Below, piece after piece: positions 1 through 9,690 of a DNA stretch of 64,000 nucleotides. The stretch lies in contig WNNJ02002659.1 in the NCBI GenBank assembly GCA_012934845.2, positions 1-64,000 of the forward strand. Direction: 5' to 3'. The translations under genes and the position numbers were made by a program. Position 1 is the first letter of the stretch, and each line of letters begins with the position of its first letter. The notes below the pieces were generated by a model that had not been told where the DNA came from, did not search any database, and saw only the letters and a list, made by a program, of their open reading frames with translations. The stretch comes from Pomphorhynchus laevis. Lineage: Eukaryota > Acanthocephala > Palaeacanthocephala > Echinorhynchida > Pomphorhynchidae.

Positions 1-531
1 TTAATTGAAAATTGTGAATTAAGAAAGCTGCTATCGAAAGGGTATAAATATAGATTAAATAATAACAACGACAAAAATAAAATTTACAATTCGTTATATA
101 ATAACTTAAATGATTACTTTAGTAAGCTGATTAATAGTGAAAGCTCGAATATATCTAAGATAAAAATTTGGAAAGATTATATATTTGATAAAATTAAAAA
201 TAAAATGAAAATAACAAACAATTATAAAAGAAAGATAAAATTAATAAAGATATGTATAAAGAACTTACTAAATTAAAGGATAACTATATAATAACAACTA
301 TTGATAAAGCTAGTAATACTTTGTCTTCATATGCAAAAAGCTTTATTATGATATACTAATGAAAGAGGTTAATTCTAATGATTTAAATGTAAATCCAACA
401 TATGAACGTAGTGAGTTGAGTTTAGAAACAATTATTACAAGTCACTGTTCTATAATGGATAAAAAGGGTATAAAGGTTGAATTAGATAATAAAACTATAC
501 CTATATTATATTGGAATCCAAAATTACATTA

Positions 532-829
532 AACTAATATTGATAAATATTAGTTTATATGTTAATTATTCATGAGTTTTATTATTGTTTTATTGTTTAT
601 TGTTTTATTATTGAGTTATTAGCATTATTTAATGAATTTATGAGTATAAGTATAAAGTATGAAGACCCAGTTGCTGATTTAATTGCAATTTTTGAAATAA
701 AACTAATTTCTTCATCACGTTTTTAGTTTACACATTGTATTTCTATAATAGGATTGTACCATCAACACAGTATTTCTGACCTCGGTCAAATGACCGGAAC
801 CTAAATGTCCACAGAATAAAACTATTAAA
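532..829. repeat. Insertion inside PLE copy A, flanked by a ~40-bp direct repeat
   Basis: Copy B reads straight through this point. In copy A a segment of about 40 bp ending in ccaaaattacat is present on both sides (about 490-531 and 829-870). The insert carries a diverged PLE 3'-terminal motif (cagttgctgatttaatt) and a segment around 760-820 that resembles the reverse complement of about 2420-2480. The long flanking repeat could be a long target duplication or a sign of template switching. Confidence 0.6.
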
Positions 830-1356
830 ATAAAACTATACCTATATTATATTGGAATCCAAAATTACATAAAAATCCAATAAAACCTAGGTTCATATGT
901 AGTGCGTTTAAATGTACATTAAAACCACTTTCTGTCTATATGAATAAAATACTTAAAGTAATTAAAACACTTTAAAAATCTTGTAAGGTAATCAAAAATT
1001 ATAAATTATTGTAAATTTAATATTTCAATAATATTTTGTTGATTTATTCTTCTCTGTTACAATAAATATTGTAGGGTAATGCACTTTGAGAAATATGGTA
1101 GGGAAATACTGGTATAAAACACTATTTCAGTATTAATTCTACAAAAGAATTTTTAGAACAGACAAAAGGAATAAATTTTCAAAATATAAATACATACGAT
1201 TTTAGTACGCTTTATACAAATCTAGATTTAGTAGATATTAAAGAAGCGTTAGTAAAATTAATTAATCTTATATTCGGAAAAAGATATACATATATATGTT
1301 ATAATAATTATAACGCCTATCTAACAAAAATTAAACCATCAAGTAAATAAAAATAT

Positions 1357-2043
1357 ATGGATAAAATTGAATTAATAGAATCCTTAAATATTTTGATAAA
1401 TCAAAATTATTTAAAAGTAGGGACATCTATATTTAGACAAGTAAAATGTGTTCCAATGGGTGGTAATAGTAGCCCAATTATAGCTGACTTGTTTTTAAGC
1501 TTTATAGAATATGAATTTGTTCATAACTGTGTAAAAACTAAATCTAAACAATATAAATATATGAAATATATGTTTCGATACATTGATGATATATGTGTAT
1601 TTAATTCTAATAATTTTTATTCAATTAGTGAGCACATTTATCCAGAAAGCCTTATTCTTAACAAAACCAATATTAATGATAAAGAAGGTGTATATCTAGA
1701 TATGAACATTAAATTAACATTAACTAAAACTACTATTAATTTATATCGTAAAGATGACATATTTAAATTTACAAGAAACATATTTTTGCATGAGCATTCA
1801 TGCATACCATATAATATAAAATATAATACATTAAATAATGAAATTTTAAGAATTGCAACAATATGTAATGATATTGGCTTTCTTCAAAATCATTTAAATA
1901 ATTTAATAGATACATATTTTAAACTAGGTTACTATAAAAATAACATCAAGCAGAAAATAGTAAAATATATAAATCAACACAATAATATAAAGAATAAATT
2001 TAAACTCTTAAGTGGCAAATTTTTATGGATGGATAATAAATAA
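1357..2043 (+). pseudogene. PLE reverse transcriptase fragment (palm, thumb, C-terminus)
   Basis: This 228-residue reading frame carries the C-terminal two thirds of a PLE reverse transcriptase. Residues about 33-47 hold the PMGGNSSPIIADL block typical of PLE RT. Residues about 74-79 hold RYIDDI with the two catalytic aspartates. The remainder is the basic, asparagine-rich C-terminal tail, which matches copy B residue for residue in its last ~90 positions. The first methionine lies inside the RT domain, so this is not a true start: the fingers region lies upstream in disrupted frames. PLEs use this enzyme for target-primed reverse transcription. Copy B lacks exactly the part preserved here. 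Confidence 0.8.
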
Positions 2044-2082
2044 TATACTTTGTATTAGAATAAGATACTAGATAGTTATTTC

Positions 2083-2185
2083 AGAGGAAATACATCATTA
2101 GCATGTATTTGGCCCCGCTGCTATGTTGGGTAGAGGAGTTAGGGGCCGAAACCTGATAGCATAGCAGTTCCTCCTGATGACCTCT
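2083..2185 (+). other. Predicted structured 3' UTR with pseudoknot (PLE copy A)
   Basis: Base pairing can be read directly. A perfect 8-bp hairpin (AAATACAT 2088-2095 with ATGTATTT 2103-2110) is followed by GGCCCC (2111-2116), CTGCTATG (2118-2125), GGGGCC (2142-2147) and CATAGCAG (2160-2167). The 6-bp and 8-bp helices interlock in 1-2-1'-2' order, a pseudoknot. AGAGG (2083-2087) can pair with CCTCT (2181-2185) to close the domain. A CTGATGA lies at 2174-2180. The same block follows the RT in copy B and recurs at 60.5 kb. Function is not known; an RT recognition element or a ribozyme are possibilities. Confidence 0.6.
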
Positions 2186-2400
2186 AATTCTTATTCTGAT
2201 ACAACGTCTGTTATTTATTAGTCAATTCATAAAAATGACGTTTATTTTAAATTTTATTTTTTTTTTTAACTTGATTTAAATTATAGAAAATCTAAAAACA
2301 ATTATTAATTTTATTATTTAATTATTAAATTTTGATTTAGCATTATTATGTTTTGTTTATTTTATAATTATATAACAATACGTAGACTCAGTTAGCTGAT

Positions 2401-2836
2401 TTAATTTGTTCTACTGACATGTTATTATTGACCTGTGGACTTTGTTTCCTCGGTAATATGACCTCTGTCAGAAATACTGAAACTATGTATTATTGGTTAC
2501 GACTTTACTATTATTTTTTCTTATTTTCAAACAAGCATGAATTATTAATTCTTAAAAAGGGAGAAGTTTGCATCCCAAGGTGTTTACACTTTAAAATGTA
2601 AACTGCTTCACGTGATCACTTTTAAGAGACCAGGTAATGGCCAATAGCTAGGTCGCGTAGCGCGTGGAGTGAAGGTGGTAGATCTTTATAGATCTTGTTC
2701 CAGCCTGCAACCGCCTTAAGCAGGGCAGCCCCCTGTCAGATGCTGCTGGATGGCCCGTTGTAAGTTTAGTCTGAGTCAACTAAACTAGGTGGCGACACCG
2801 AAAAAGCAACGTTAAAAATTATGACTTAAAAGTTAC
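2401..2836 (+). other. PLE junction and leader upstream of the endonuclease ORF
   Basis: No gene is seen. After the 3' terminal motif of copy A the sequence becomes more GC-rich (about 2640-2800), unlike the AT-rich element body. It contains a perfect 8-bp stem (AGTTTAGT/ACTAAACT, about 2764-2787) with loop CTGAGTCA, then accgaaaaagcaacg just before the ORF at 2837. A related version of this hairpin and of aaaaagcaacg lies on the minus strand at 13310-13345, so it is a shared element part, probably the leader or pseudo-LTR of the PLE. Confidence 0.5.
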
Positions 2837-4222
2837 ATGTACTCAACAATATTGGAAAAATACGTAAGTACTAATGATTTCAATTTTAGATCTTTTAAAT
2901 GTAACAGAAAAAATTGTATAGTTTGTGATGTTATAAATAATAATTGTATCGTAAGTAATACGACAAACAAATGTTTTTCATTAAATATTAATAATAATTG
3001 TAACTGCAATACCGCAGGTGTAGTGTATCTAATACAATGCACATGTGGATTGCAATATATAGGAAAAACATATCAAATGTTAAAAACTAGGTTTAGGCAA
3101 CACATATATAATATACAGCATAATAGTCAAACTATATTTCATAAACATATGAGATTAATAGGACATGATATTAAAAACTGTAAATTATTTATTTTAGAAC
3201 ATATTATCGAAGAAAACATTTCAATATTAAATCAAAAACTATTAGAAAAAGAAGATTTTTGGATTAAAACGCTTAATTCCATGTACCCATTAGGATTGAA
3301 TGACGTGGTACAAGGAATTGGCAGAAGTAGTATAATACATAATAAACAATTATATTATAATAATCCGGTTAAACGCAAACCAAGAAGTCATGGTGATAAA
3401 AGGAATAGGAAAAATAGAGTTAAAAATATTAAAAAAGATATGTATATAAATGAACAATTAGAAATATTAAAACAACTTTTAAGTGATAATAAGCTAAAAG
3501 ATCTTTATGTAAATATAAGAAGTTTTTCTAAAGATATCATATGTTCAATAAATCAAAAATTAATTAACGACTATGATAGGCTAAGTTGTATAATAGACAG
3601 TTATTGTAATACAAAATACTATAATCATACAAAAAATGTTAATAGTAACAATAGAAAATATACATTAACCATAAACTTCATTAATAAATGTATAGATAAC
3701 ATAAATATAGCCGGAATTTTAAATAATTCTAAAAGTAAAGAAATAATAGGGTCAGATTTAAGTAAATATATTCCTAAAATAAGGTATAAACTCCTACCAC
3801 CATTAGGACGAAAAATTTGTAATTATAATAAAGAATTAAAATCAATATGTAACGATAATATTAGAAACATAATGGAAACAGAATGCAATTGTAAAAGTCT
3901 TAGTTTTGATAAAATAAATGAACATATATGTACCCATAATCTAGAATTAATTGAAAATTGTGAATTAAGAAAGCTGATATCGAAAGGGTATAAATATAGA
4001 TTAAATAACAACAACGACAAAAATAAAATTTACAGTTCGTTATATAATAACTTAAATGATTACTTTGGTAAGCTGATTAATAGTGAAAGTTCGAATATAT
4101 CTAAGATAAAAATTTGGAAAGATTATATATTTGATAAAATTAAAAATAAAATGAAAATAACAAACAATTATAAAAGGAAAGATAAAGTTAATAAAGATAT
4201 GTATAAAGAACTTACTAAATAA
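2837..4222 (+). CDS. PLE N-terminal GIY-YIG endonuclease and RT-linker protein
   Basis: The 461-residue frame starts at an ATG just after the leader. Residues about 22-31 contain a Cys-rich cluster (CNRKNCIVC) and about 55-60 a CNC motif, as in the Zn-binding region that accompanies Naiad endonucleases. Residues 63-92 hold the GIY-YIG core (GVVYLIQC, then QYIGKT, then the catalytic-type arginine in TRFRQH). A Glu-containing helix follows near residues 125-145. The remaining ~300 residues are a Lys/Asn-rich linker leading into the RT N-terminus. The endonuclease would nick the target for reverse transcription. The frame ends where copy A and the 61-kb copy continue into the RT motif TTIDKASNNF. 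Confidence 0.75.
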   Translation: MYSTILEKYVSTNDFNFRSFKCNRKNCIVCDVINNNCIVSNTTNKCFSLNINNNCNCNTAGVVYLIQCTCGLQYIGKTYQMLKTRFRQHIYNIQHNSQTIFHKHMRLIGHDIKNCKLFILEHIIEENISILNQKLLEKEDFWIKTLNSMYPLGLNDVVQGIGRSSIIHNKQLYYNNPVKRKPRSHGDKRNRKNRVKNIKKDMYINEQLEILKQLLSDNKLKDLYVNIRSFSKDIICSINQKLINDYDRLSCIIDSYCNTKYYNHTKNVNSNNRKYTLTINFINKCIDNINIAGILNNSKSKEIIGSDLSKYIPKIRYKLLPPLGRKICNYNKELKSICNDNIRNIMETECNCKSLSFDKINEHICTHNLELIENCELRKLISKGYKYRLNNNNDKNKIYSSLYNNLNDYFGKLINSESSNISKIKIWKDYIFDKIKNKMKITNNYKRKDKVNKDMYKELTK

Positions 4223-4334
4223 AAGGATAACTATATAATAACAACTATTGATAAAGCTAGTAATAACTTTGTCTTCATATGCAAAAAGCTTTATTATGAT
4301 ATACTAATGAAAGAGGTTAATTCTAATGATTTAA

Positions 4335-4940
4335 ATGTTAAATCCAACATATGAACGTAGTGAGTTGAGTTTAGAAACAATTATTACAAGTCACTGTTCT
4401 ATAATGGATAAAAAGGGTATAAAGGTTGAATCAAATAATAAAACTATACCTATATTATATTGGAATCCAAAATTACACAAAAATCCAATAAAACCTAGGT
4501 TAATATGTAGTGCGTTTAAATGTACATTAAAACCACTTTATGTCTATATGAATAAAATACTTAAAGTAATTAAAACACACTTCAAAAAATGTTGTATGGT
4601 AATCGAAATTAATACTGGTATAAAACACTATTTCAGTATTAATTCTACAAAAGAATTTTTAGACCAGACAAAAGGAATAAATTTTCAAAAGCATTCATGC
4701 ATACCATATAATATAAAATATAATACATTAAATAATGAAATTTTAAGAATTGCAACAATATGTAATGATATTGGCTTTCTTAAAAATCATTTAAATAATT
4801 TAATAGATACATATTTTAAACTAGGTTACTATAAAAATAACATCAAGCAGAAAATAGTAAAATATATAAATCAACACAATAATATAAAGAATAAATTTAA
4901 ACTCTTAAGTGGCAAATTTTTATGGATGGATAATAAATAA
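4335..4940 (+). pseudogene. PLE RT N-terminal region joined to C-terminal tail
   Basis: The first ~115 residues match the RT N-terminal region of copy A and the 61-kb fragment (motifs PILYWNPKLHKNPIKPRLIC, then NSTKEFLDQTKG). From about residue 117 the sequence jumps to the C-terminal tail (KHSCIPYNIKYN onward) that in copy A follows the YIDD core. The junction lies at about 4690, so the whole palm region is absent. This is a decayed retroelement copy, not a working enzyme. Confidence 0.75.
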
Positions 4941-4979
4941 TATACTTTGCATTAGAATAAGATACTAGATAGTTATTTC

Positions 4980-5082
4980 AGAGGAAATACATCATTAGCA
5001 TGTATTTGGCCCCGCTGCTATGTTGGGTAGAGGAGTTAGGGGCCGAAACCTGATAGCATAGCAGTTCCTCCTGATGACCTCT
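4980..5082 (+). other. Predicted structured 3' UTR with pseudoknot (PLE copy B)
   Basis: This is the same block as at 2083-2185: GGCCCC 5008-5013 with GGGGCC 5039-5044, interlocked with CTGCTATG 5015-5022 and CATAGCAG 5057-5064. The flanking AT-rich DNA differs slightly between copies (poly-T tract near 5150), while the structured block is unchanged. Confidence 0.55.
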
Positions 5083-5313
5083 AATTCTTATTCTGATACA
5101 ACGTCTGTTATTTATTAGTCAATTCATAAAAATGACGTTTATTTTAAATTTTATTTTTTATTTTTTTTTATTTTTTAACTTTATTAAAATTATAGCAAGT
5201 CTAAAAACAATTATTAATTTTATTTTTTAATTATTAAATTTTGATTTAGCATTATTATGTTTTGTTTATTTTATAATTATATAACAATACGTAGACTCAG
5301 TTAGCTGATTTAA

Positions 5314-6276
5314 TTACTTCCATGTTTCTTCGTGCCCTTGTTGCATATGTATCTGTTTCCCGTTTTTTAAATCCATTATTATTTCCTTGTTGAACTCTTT
5401 GTATGTATTATTGTAATGCTGGACATTTTTGCGCGTATGCTTTGTGGTGTCCACTGCAATTTGCACGTTTAAACTTGTTTCTATCATGACATTGTGCGGA
5501 CTCATGTTGCCCTGCACAATGTACACATTTTTCAGTCTCGTTGCACATACTGGAAAAGTGCCCCATTTTTGGCATTTGTAACATTGCGGAAATCTCCGTA
5601 AGGCCTGTTCTTTGTCAAAAATTAACAATTTAATCTGTTGTCTCCCCGGCTCAGGACGACTTCCTTGAAGGTAAACCATGTTCTCTAATTCTCCATTAAT
5701 AATACATTCTTTATAATCATTCCCTATGTCCTTGCACATCCTTACCATATGACATGTAGCTCCTTCACAGAATTCACCTATCTCTTCTTTTCCTACATAA
5801 TCGTGGATCATTTTCAATAGACCCGTAATCTTTGGTGACATATCTTGCACTTCAATTTTATTTTCCCTCAACATTCTTATATATTTCTTATTCCACTCTA
5901 AATATGTGAATGATAAAATCGTATGAACAATGCGATCTTTTATATATCTAAATACTATTTGCTTCTTTGTAAGCTTTCTTTGCCTATGAATGTAACTTTT
6001 CCAAACATCATGTTCTTCGCTGTACTCAAATTTTAATTTTATAATATATTTTTCTTTCTCAATTGGGTATAATAATTTAACTTGTTGATTAATTAGATTA
6101 TCACACTTACTTGGTATCAGCCCAGTTGCTTGGGTTCCGAGACACTGCTGCTGAATTGCTTGTGTTTCAATACCTTGCTGCTGAAAAATCTTGCAACAAT
6201 AAGATTGTCCCTCCATCTGGGAAATTCTCGTGACTTTTGTCTTCAAATCTACCTCTTGTTTCAAAGTTCTTTTCAC
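5314..6276 (-). pseudogene. LINE ORF1-like zinc-knuckle protein (I/Jockey-type), broken
   Basis: The 320-residue frame has a Gln-rich N-terminus (residues 20-50), a charged middle part, and at about residue 233 a CCHC-type knuckle start (CYKCQKWG). In the neighbouring frame the array goes on with two more Cys/His groups (CVHCAGQH and NCSGHH), so the knuckle region crosses a frameshift. A block of charged and aromatic residues just before CYKC is typical of ORF1/Gag-like proteins of I, Jockey and R1-group LINEs. Such proteins bind element RNA. It abuts the 3' end of PLE copy B, and no RT follows, so it is a fragment. The family assignment is inference from the knuckle pattern. Confidence 0.5.
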
Positions 6277-6409
6277 TTTTTTAACTTTGTTGACTGCTAA
6301 TTGTCAAATCTGTGTGAAATGCAAATAGCGTCCGTTTGGAAGCAAGCGACTTGCTACTGGTATTTCAACAAACGTGAGCTTTGGCTACAATATTGTAAGC
6401 ATTAATTAT

Positions 6410-6572
6410 CAAGAAAGTTTATATTAGTGATGTGCTTCGTGGTTTTCACTACAATTTATACATTTTTGGCAGGTCTTATTCCTACGTGTACTGGAACCTT
6501 GCGAATCACCGCAATGGATACATTTATATTTTTTACATAATCGAGAATAGTACCCCACTGTTTACAACTATG
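6410..6572 (-). pseudogene. Second zinc-knuckle fragment related to the 5.3-6.3 kb ORF1
   Basis: The minus strand encodes short Cys/His groups (YKCIHCGD, then CQKCINCSENHEAHH) that resemble the last two knuckles of the fragment at 5314-6276. It looks like a second, older copy of the same ORF1 region with no long reading frame. Confidence 0.4.
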
Positions 6573-6849
6573 AATTATAAATATTGTCTTCCATCTCAAT
6601 TACTTTAATTTCAGGACCTAACATGCTTACACACCCGTTGATTGCCATAAATACCTTTCTTCCTCCACTTTTGAGTGTACAGTGATAAATTTATTATCGG
6701 ATAAACCTAACCTTTAAAAAAACACAATCCAATTTAAGCAAACATCTAAGAGATTTCATCCTCCCCAGCAAAAGAGGAAATATATTTTAGGATAACAATT
6801 TTACGAGTTGAAATATATTTAATCAACAAGTTAACATTATCCAAATGAA

Positions 6850-6940
6850 TTATTTAAATATATTAGAAAAAGTTAAAATGAAAATGAAAGTAACAAACAA
6901 TTATAAAATTAAAGATCAAATTAATGAAGATATGTCTATT
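6850..6940 (+). repeat. Short diverged PLE scrap
   Basis: The stretch around atgaaaatgaaagtaacaaa followed by attataaaattaaagatcaa is a diverged version of the PLE linker end (copy B about 4150-4200). No other part of the element is next to it. Confidence 0.5.
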
Positions 6941-7061
6941 TATTTTTTGGTAAAATTACCATTTTGCCACATCCAATGCTTAGATACTTGACAGTGAGCA
7001 ATTTACTAGATGCTTGGCAATTTTGATTTTATTCTTTAAGCTAAGAAGTTATATTGCAGCC

Positions 7062-7312
7062 GGAGGACATGGCATTCCATTGCTTGAGGCTACTGAATTA
7101 CGAGGAAATGCGTCTAATATGTCATTGTAAGAGATATCTATGCCTACCGATGTGCTTATACTATCTAAAATCAAACATTTGTGTATCATCTTTTCGTCCT
7201 TTAAAGTGTCAGTGTAATATGTTAATTTAGTTATAATAGCTTCTTGGACTACGTCAAAAGATGTTGATGAGATTCGACGGGATGATGCCGTTTTCCAAGT
7301 TCTGAATTTTCG
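7062..7312 (-). pseudogene. Coding-like segment of unknown identity, copy 1
   Basis: One minus-strand frame is open across the whole segment (about 83 codons; it begins RKFRTWKTASSRRIS and includes TSFDVVQEAIITKLTYY and VGIDISYNDILDAFPRN). I do not recognise the family. A second copy lies at 9691-9940, in which most differences leave the frame open. There is no start codon at the shared boundary and the ends are sharp. It could be a duplicated exon or a piece of a mobile element ORF. Confidence 0.4.
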
Positions 7313-7334
7313 AACATTATATCTGGAAAATCAT

Positions 7335-7445
7335 CCATTATATCACATAATATCATCTATTTATATAGATGATATAATCTTATATCATCTATTTATATAA
7401 TAGATGATCATCCATTATATCTAGATGATCATCTATTTTTATAAG
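7335..7445. repeat. AT-rich palindromic cluster
   Basis: Repeated arms of tatcatctattt and atagatgata alternate over ~110 bp and can fold back on each other in several registers. This is simple palindromic DNA with no coding content. Confidence 0.6.
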
Positions 7446-7462
7446 TGTATTGTATTATTTCC

Positions 7463-7735
7463 TACTATTTATATTTTACGAATACTGCTTTTAAAAAAAT
7501 CTTTATAACGAACCTCTCTAATTTCAGTTTTTTTTAATTTATTTTAAAAAGTAGAAAACATTCCAAAAATACACAAATAAATTTTTAAGAGGGTTACTAC
7601 ATTAATGTCATATCCAGGTTCTCAGGAGTTTTATGTTTCGCACGGAATCTTCTGTGGCTGTTTGACTCTGTGTCTTCTTTTCGTTTTCTTCAAATTTTAA
7701 TCTCGAATTCTTACAGGTATCGTTTAGATACGATG
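7463..7735. repeat. Duplicated segment, copy 1 (partner 8801-9057)
   Basis: It shares ctatttatattttacgaata, the block aagtagaaaacattccaaaa, the block ttctgtggctgttt and the end aattttaatctcgaattctt with 8801-9057, with scattered differences and small indels. A third partial copy of the last part lies at about 7851-7890. The minus strand of copy 1 has a short open frame (60 codons) that is not recognisable. Confidence 0.65.
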
Positions 7736-7890
7736 TAAAAAATAATAATTTGTAGAAATCAAAATACACTGCAATTAATAATGATGACATATTTGATTAA
7801 GTTAAAAAATCTAATGTTTTCTAAGTATTTAAAAACTTTTATAATTTTTGTCGTTTCTTCAAATTTTAATCTCGAATTCTTCCAGGTATA

Positions 7891-8800
7891 ACTTACTTTA
7901 TGTTAATATCTCTCAAATTTTTTATGTCACAATTATATTATAAGTAAGCCTTTATTAAAGTAAAACCAGTAAAATAAAGTTGTAATGTTGTGAAATTTTT
8001 AACTTCCGGGTCAAAAACGATATAATATCATTAGATCGGTTAAATCTGATTATCTTGAATGTTTTCACAATTTTATATTTGTTAATAAAGTTTCGTTTAA
8101 TGCTTTTATTAAAATATTCTTTTGATATCATGCATTGCCAGTTTATTTTAAGGACATACTTCTCTAATCTAAGAGGAGTTAATAAAGATGGATCCATCCT
8201 AGGAAAAAATAAATTCCTAGTATGTACAAAAATCAAAGAACCGAATACACAAAGCAGTTACTAATCCCAATTTGACAAAATTGTTACCAAACTGACTCAA
8301 GTATGCTGTCACTTCTGATTGTACTGCGACCAGCGATTCCGCAGCAACTGGTGTGAACGAGTATTGCTACACTTTTATTCCTATTATCAAGTAGTTACCC
8401 TGAAAGTCCTCGTAGTTCCACAGAGAACTCTGTTATTCCACATTCACTATCATAAACGAGTAACACTGATATTTTCTTCTAAATTATAAAATCGTCATCG
8501 TTTGTCCTCTCGGATTATTAAGCAAATCATCATCGGACACTTTATGCTTGGAAACGTGCTGTATGTTATTTTATCTTTCAAACTTTTTGTAGGTACTAAT
8601 TTTTCATAGTGATTTAAATATCACAGAAGTCAACAATATTAGTTATGTATTTAATATTATGATTTTTGCTTAATTAAGGAATGTAATGGCCAAATTTAAT
8701 TATAAAAATATTTATTTATATAGATATTATTATCTAGATATTCAACTAATATAATAATAATTATATTAATAACTACAATAATAATTCTAGTTTAATTTCT
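7891..8800. other. AT-rich DNA, no gene recognised
   Basis: Only short open frames with low-complexity composition are present. A less AT-rich patch at about 8280-8460 could be part of an exon, but I see no recognisable motif or convincing splice sites. Confidence 0.4.
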
Positions 8801-9057
8801 TACTATTTATATTTTACGAATACTGCTGTTAAAAAAATCTTTTAAGTACCTCTGTGTAATTCCAGTTTTTTTAAATTTTTTTGAAAAAGTAGAAAACATT
8901 CCAAAAATACACAAATGAATTGCATTAATACATTAATGTCATATCCAAGTTCTCACGAGTTTTATTTTTTGCACAGTATCTTCTGTGGCTGTTTCACTAT
9001 GGGTCATATTTTCGTTTTTTTTAATTTTAATCTCGAATTCTTCCAGGTATAGTTTCG
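8801..9057. repeat. Duplicated segment, copy 2 (partner 7463-7735)
   Basis: See the partner at 7463-7735. Spacing between the copies is about 1.34 kb, in the same orientation. The segment ends at cgaattcttccaggtata, which is closer to the partial third copy at 7851-7890 than to copy 1. Confidence 0.65.
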
Positions 9058-9296
9058 ATACATAATATAAAAAGATAACAATTTGTATAAACCAAAATAA
9101 TAAATAATGATGACATATTTTATGAAGCTAAAAAAAGTTAAATTTTCTCTAAATATTTGAATTTATTTTTTTAATTTCATAAACTACTTATAATTTTTTT
9201 ATAATAAATTTTGATATATTTTGTTAACATGTTTTTGTTCATGCTACTATTAGTGATTTTTTTGTTTTAAACATTTTTATTACACAGTCAAAAGAG

Positions 9297-9640
9297 GTGC
9301 AATGTTGTTCTGGTGGCCTATTCCTTAAATAGAAGTATAAACCCGAAAAAATAAACGTACTTAAAACAATGTATAATCTTCTTGATGATATATTATGTTT
9401 CAAGGCTCGGTGAAAAACTAATAGAAATTTTAATGATGTTTTATGTGTTCATATCCGACTTATTCGATAATGATGGAGTAAAAGTCGAGCCTAAATTTTT
9501 ACTTTCCTGCAATATTTTCTGTGAGTTGTTACATCAAATCTATTAAATTCACTTTTGCGTTTGAATTTTCCTGTGATGTATTTAAATTTAGTTGCAATGT
9601 TGTTCTGGTGGCCTATTCCTTAAATAGAAGTATAAACTTT
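9297..9640. repeat. Direct repeat pair of ~50 bp (9297-9345 and 9594-9640)
   Basis: Both units contain tgcaatgttgttctggtggc followed by ctattccttaaatagaag, about 296 bp apart. A weaker match (tatattatgtttcaaggct against aatattaagtttcaaggct) follows each unit, so the original repeat may be 100 bp or more. Confidence 0.6.
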
Positions 9641-9690
9641 AGAGGTCAATGCATGATCTACTTAATGAAATATTAAGTTTCAAGGCTTCA

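Larger units (their letters stand above)
1..2400 (+). mobile_element. Penelope-like element (Naiad-type), copy A, 5' part outside window
   Basis: The first bases match the interior of copy B (from about 3948) almost base for base, so this is the same element family entering the window mid-gene. Most of the N-terminal RT region (1-1340) lies in broken frames. It contains a foreign insertion (532-829) and an extra AT-rich stretch near 975-1115 that copy B lacks. It keeps the RT core (1357-2043) and the structured 3' UTR, and ends at a terminal motif (acgtagactcagttagctga) that recurs at 5290, 60800 and 61760. By eye the copies are very similar, which suggests recent activity. The retroelement is not intact. 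Confidence 0.85.
2640..5312 (+). mobile_element. Penelope-like element (Naiad-type), copy B
   Basis: Domain order is leader, zinc-binding Cys cluster and GIY-YIG endonuclease (2837 on), linker, RT N-terminal region, C-terminal tail, structured 3' UTR, and terminal motif at about 5290-5312. An N-terminal GIY-YIG before the RT is the permuted order described for Naiad PLEs; canonical Penelope elements carry it at the C-terminus. The RT catalytic core present in copy A is absent here, so the copy cannot encode a working RT. Its tandem position next to copy A, in the same orientation, is common for PLEs. Confidence 0.8.

Noticed and set aside
307-310. PPSY in the arrestin-like protein (residues 307-310 from 24891) as a NEDD4-binding PPxY motif
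   Set aside because: It lies at the Pro-Ser turn just before the last strands of the C-domain, a normal part of the fold, and not in a free C-terminal tail. The coordinates given here are residue numbers.
2174-2190. CTGATGA in the PLE 3' UTR read as a canonical hammerhead with AGAGGAAA upstream
   Set aside because: The closing pair of stem II and the GAAA cannot be satisfied together, and the bases flanking the would-be cleavage site do not pair with those before CTGATGA. Kept as a structured element of unknown type.
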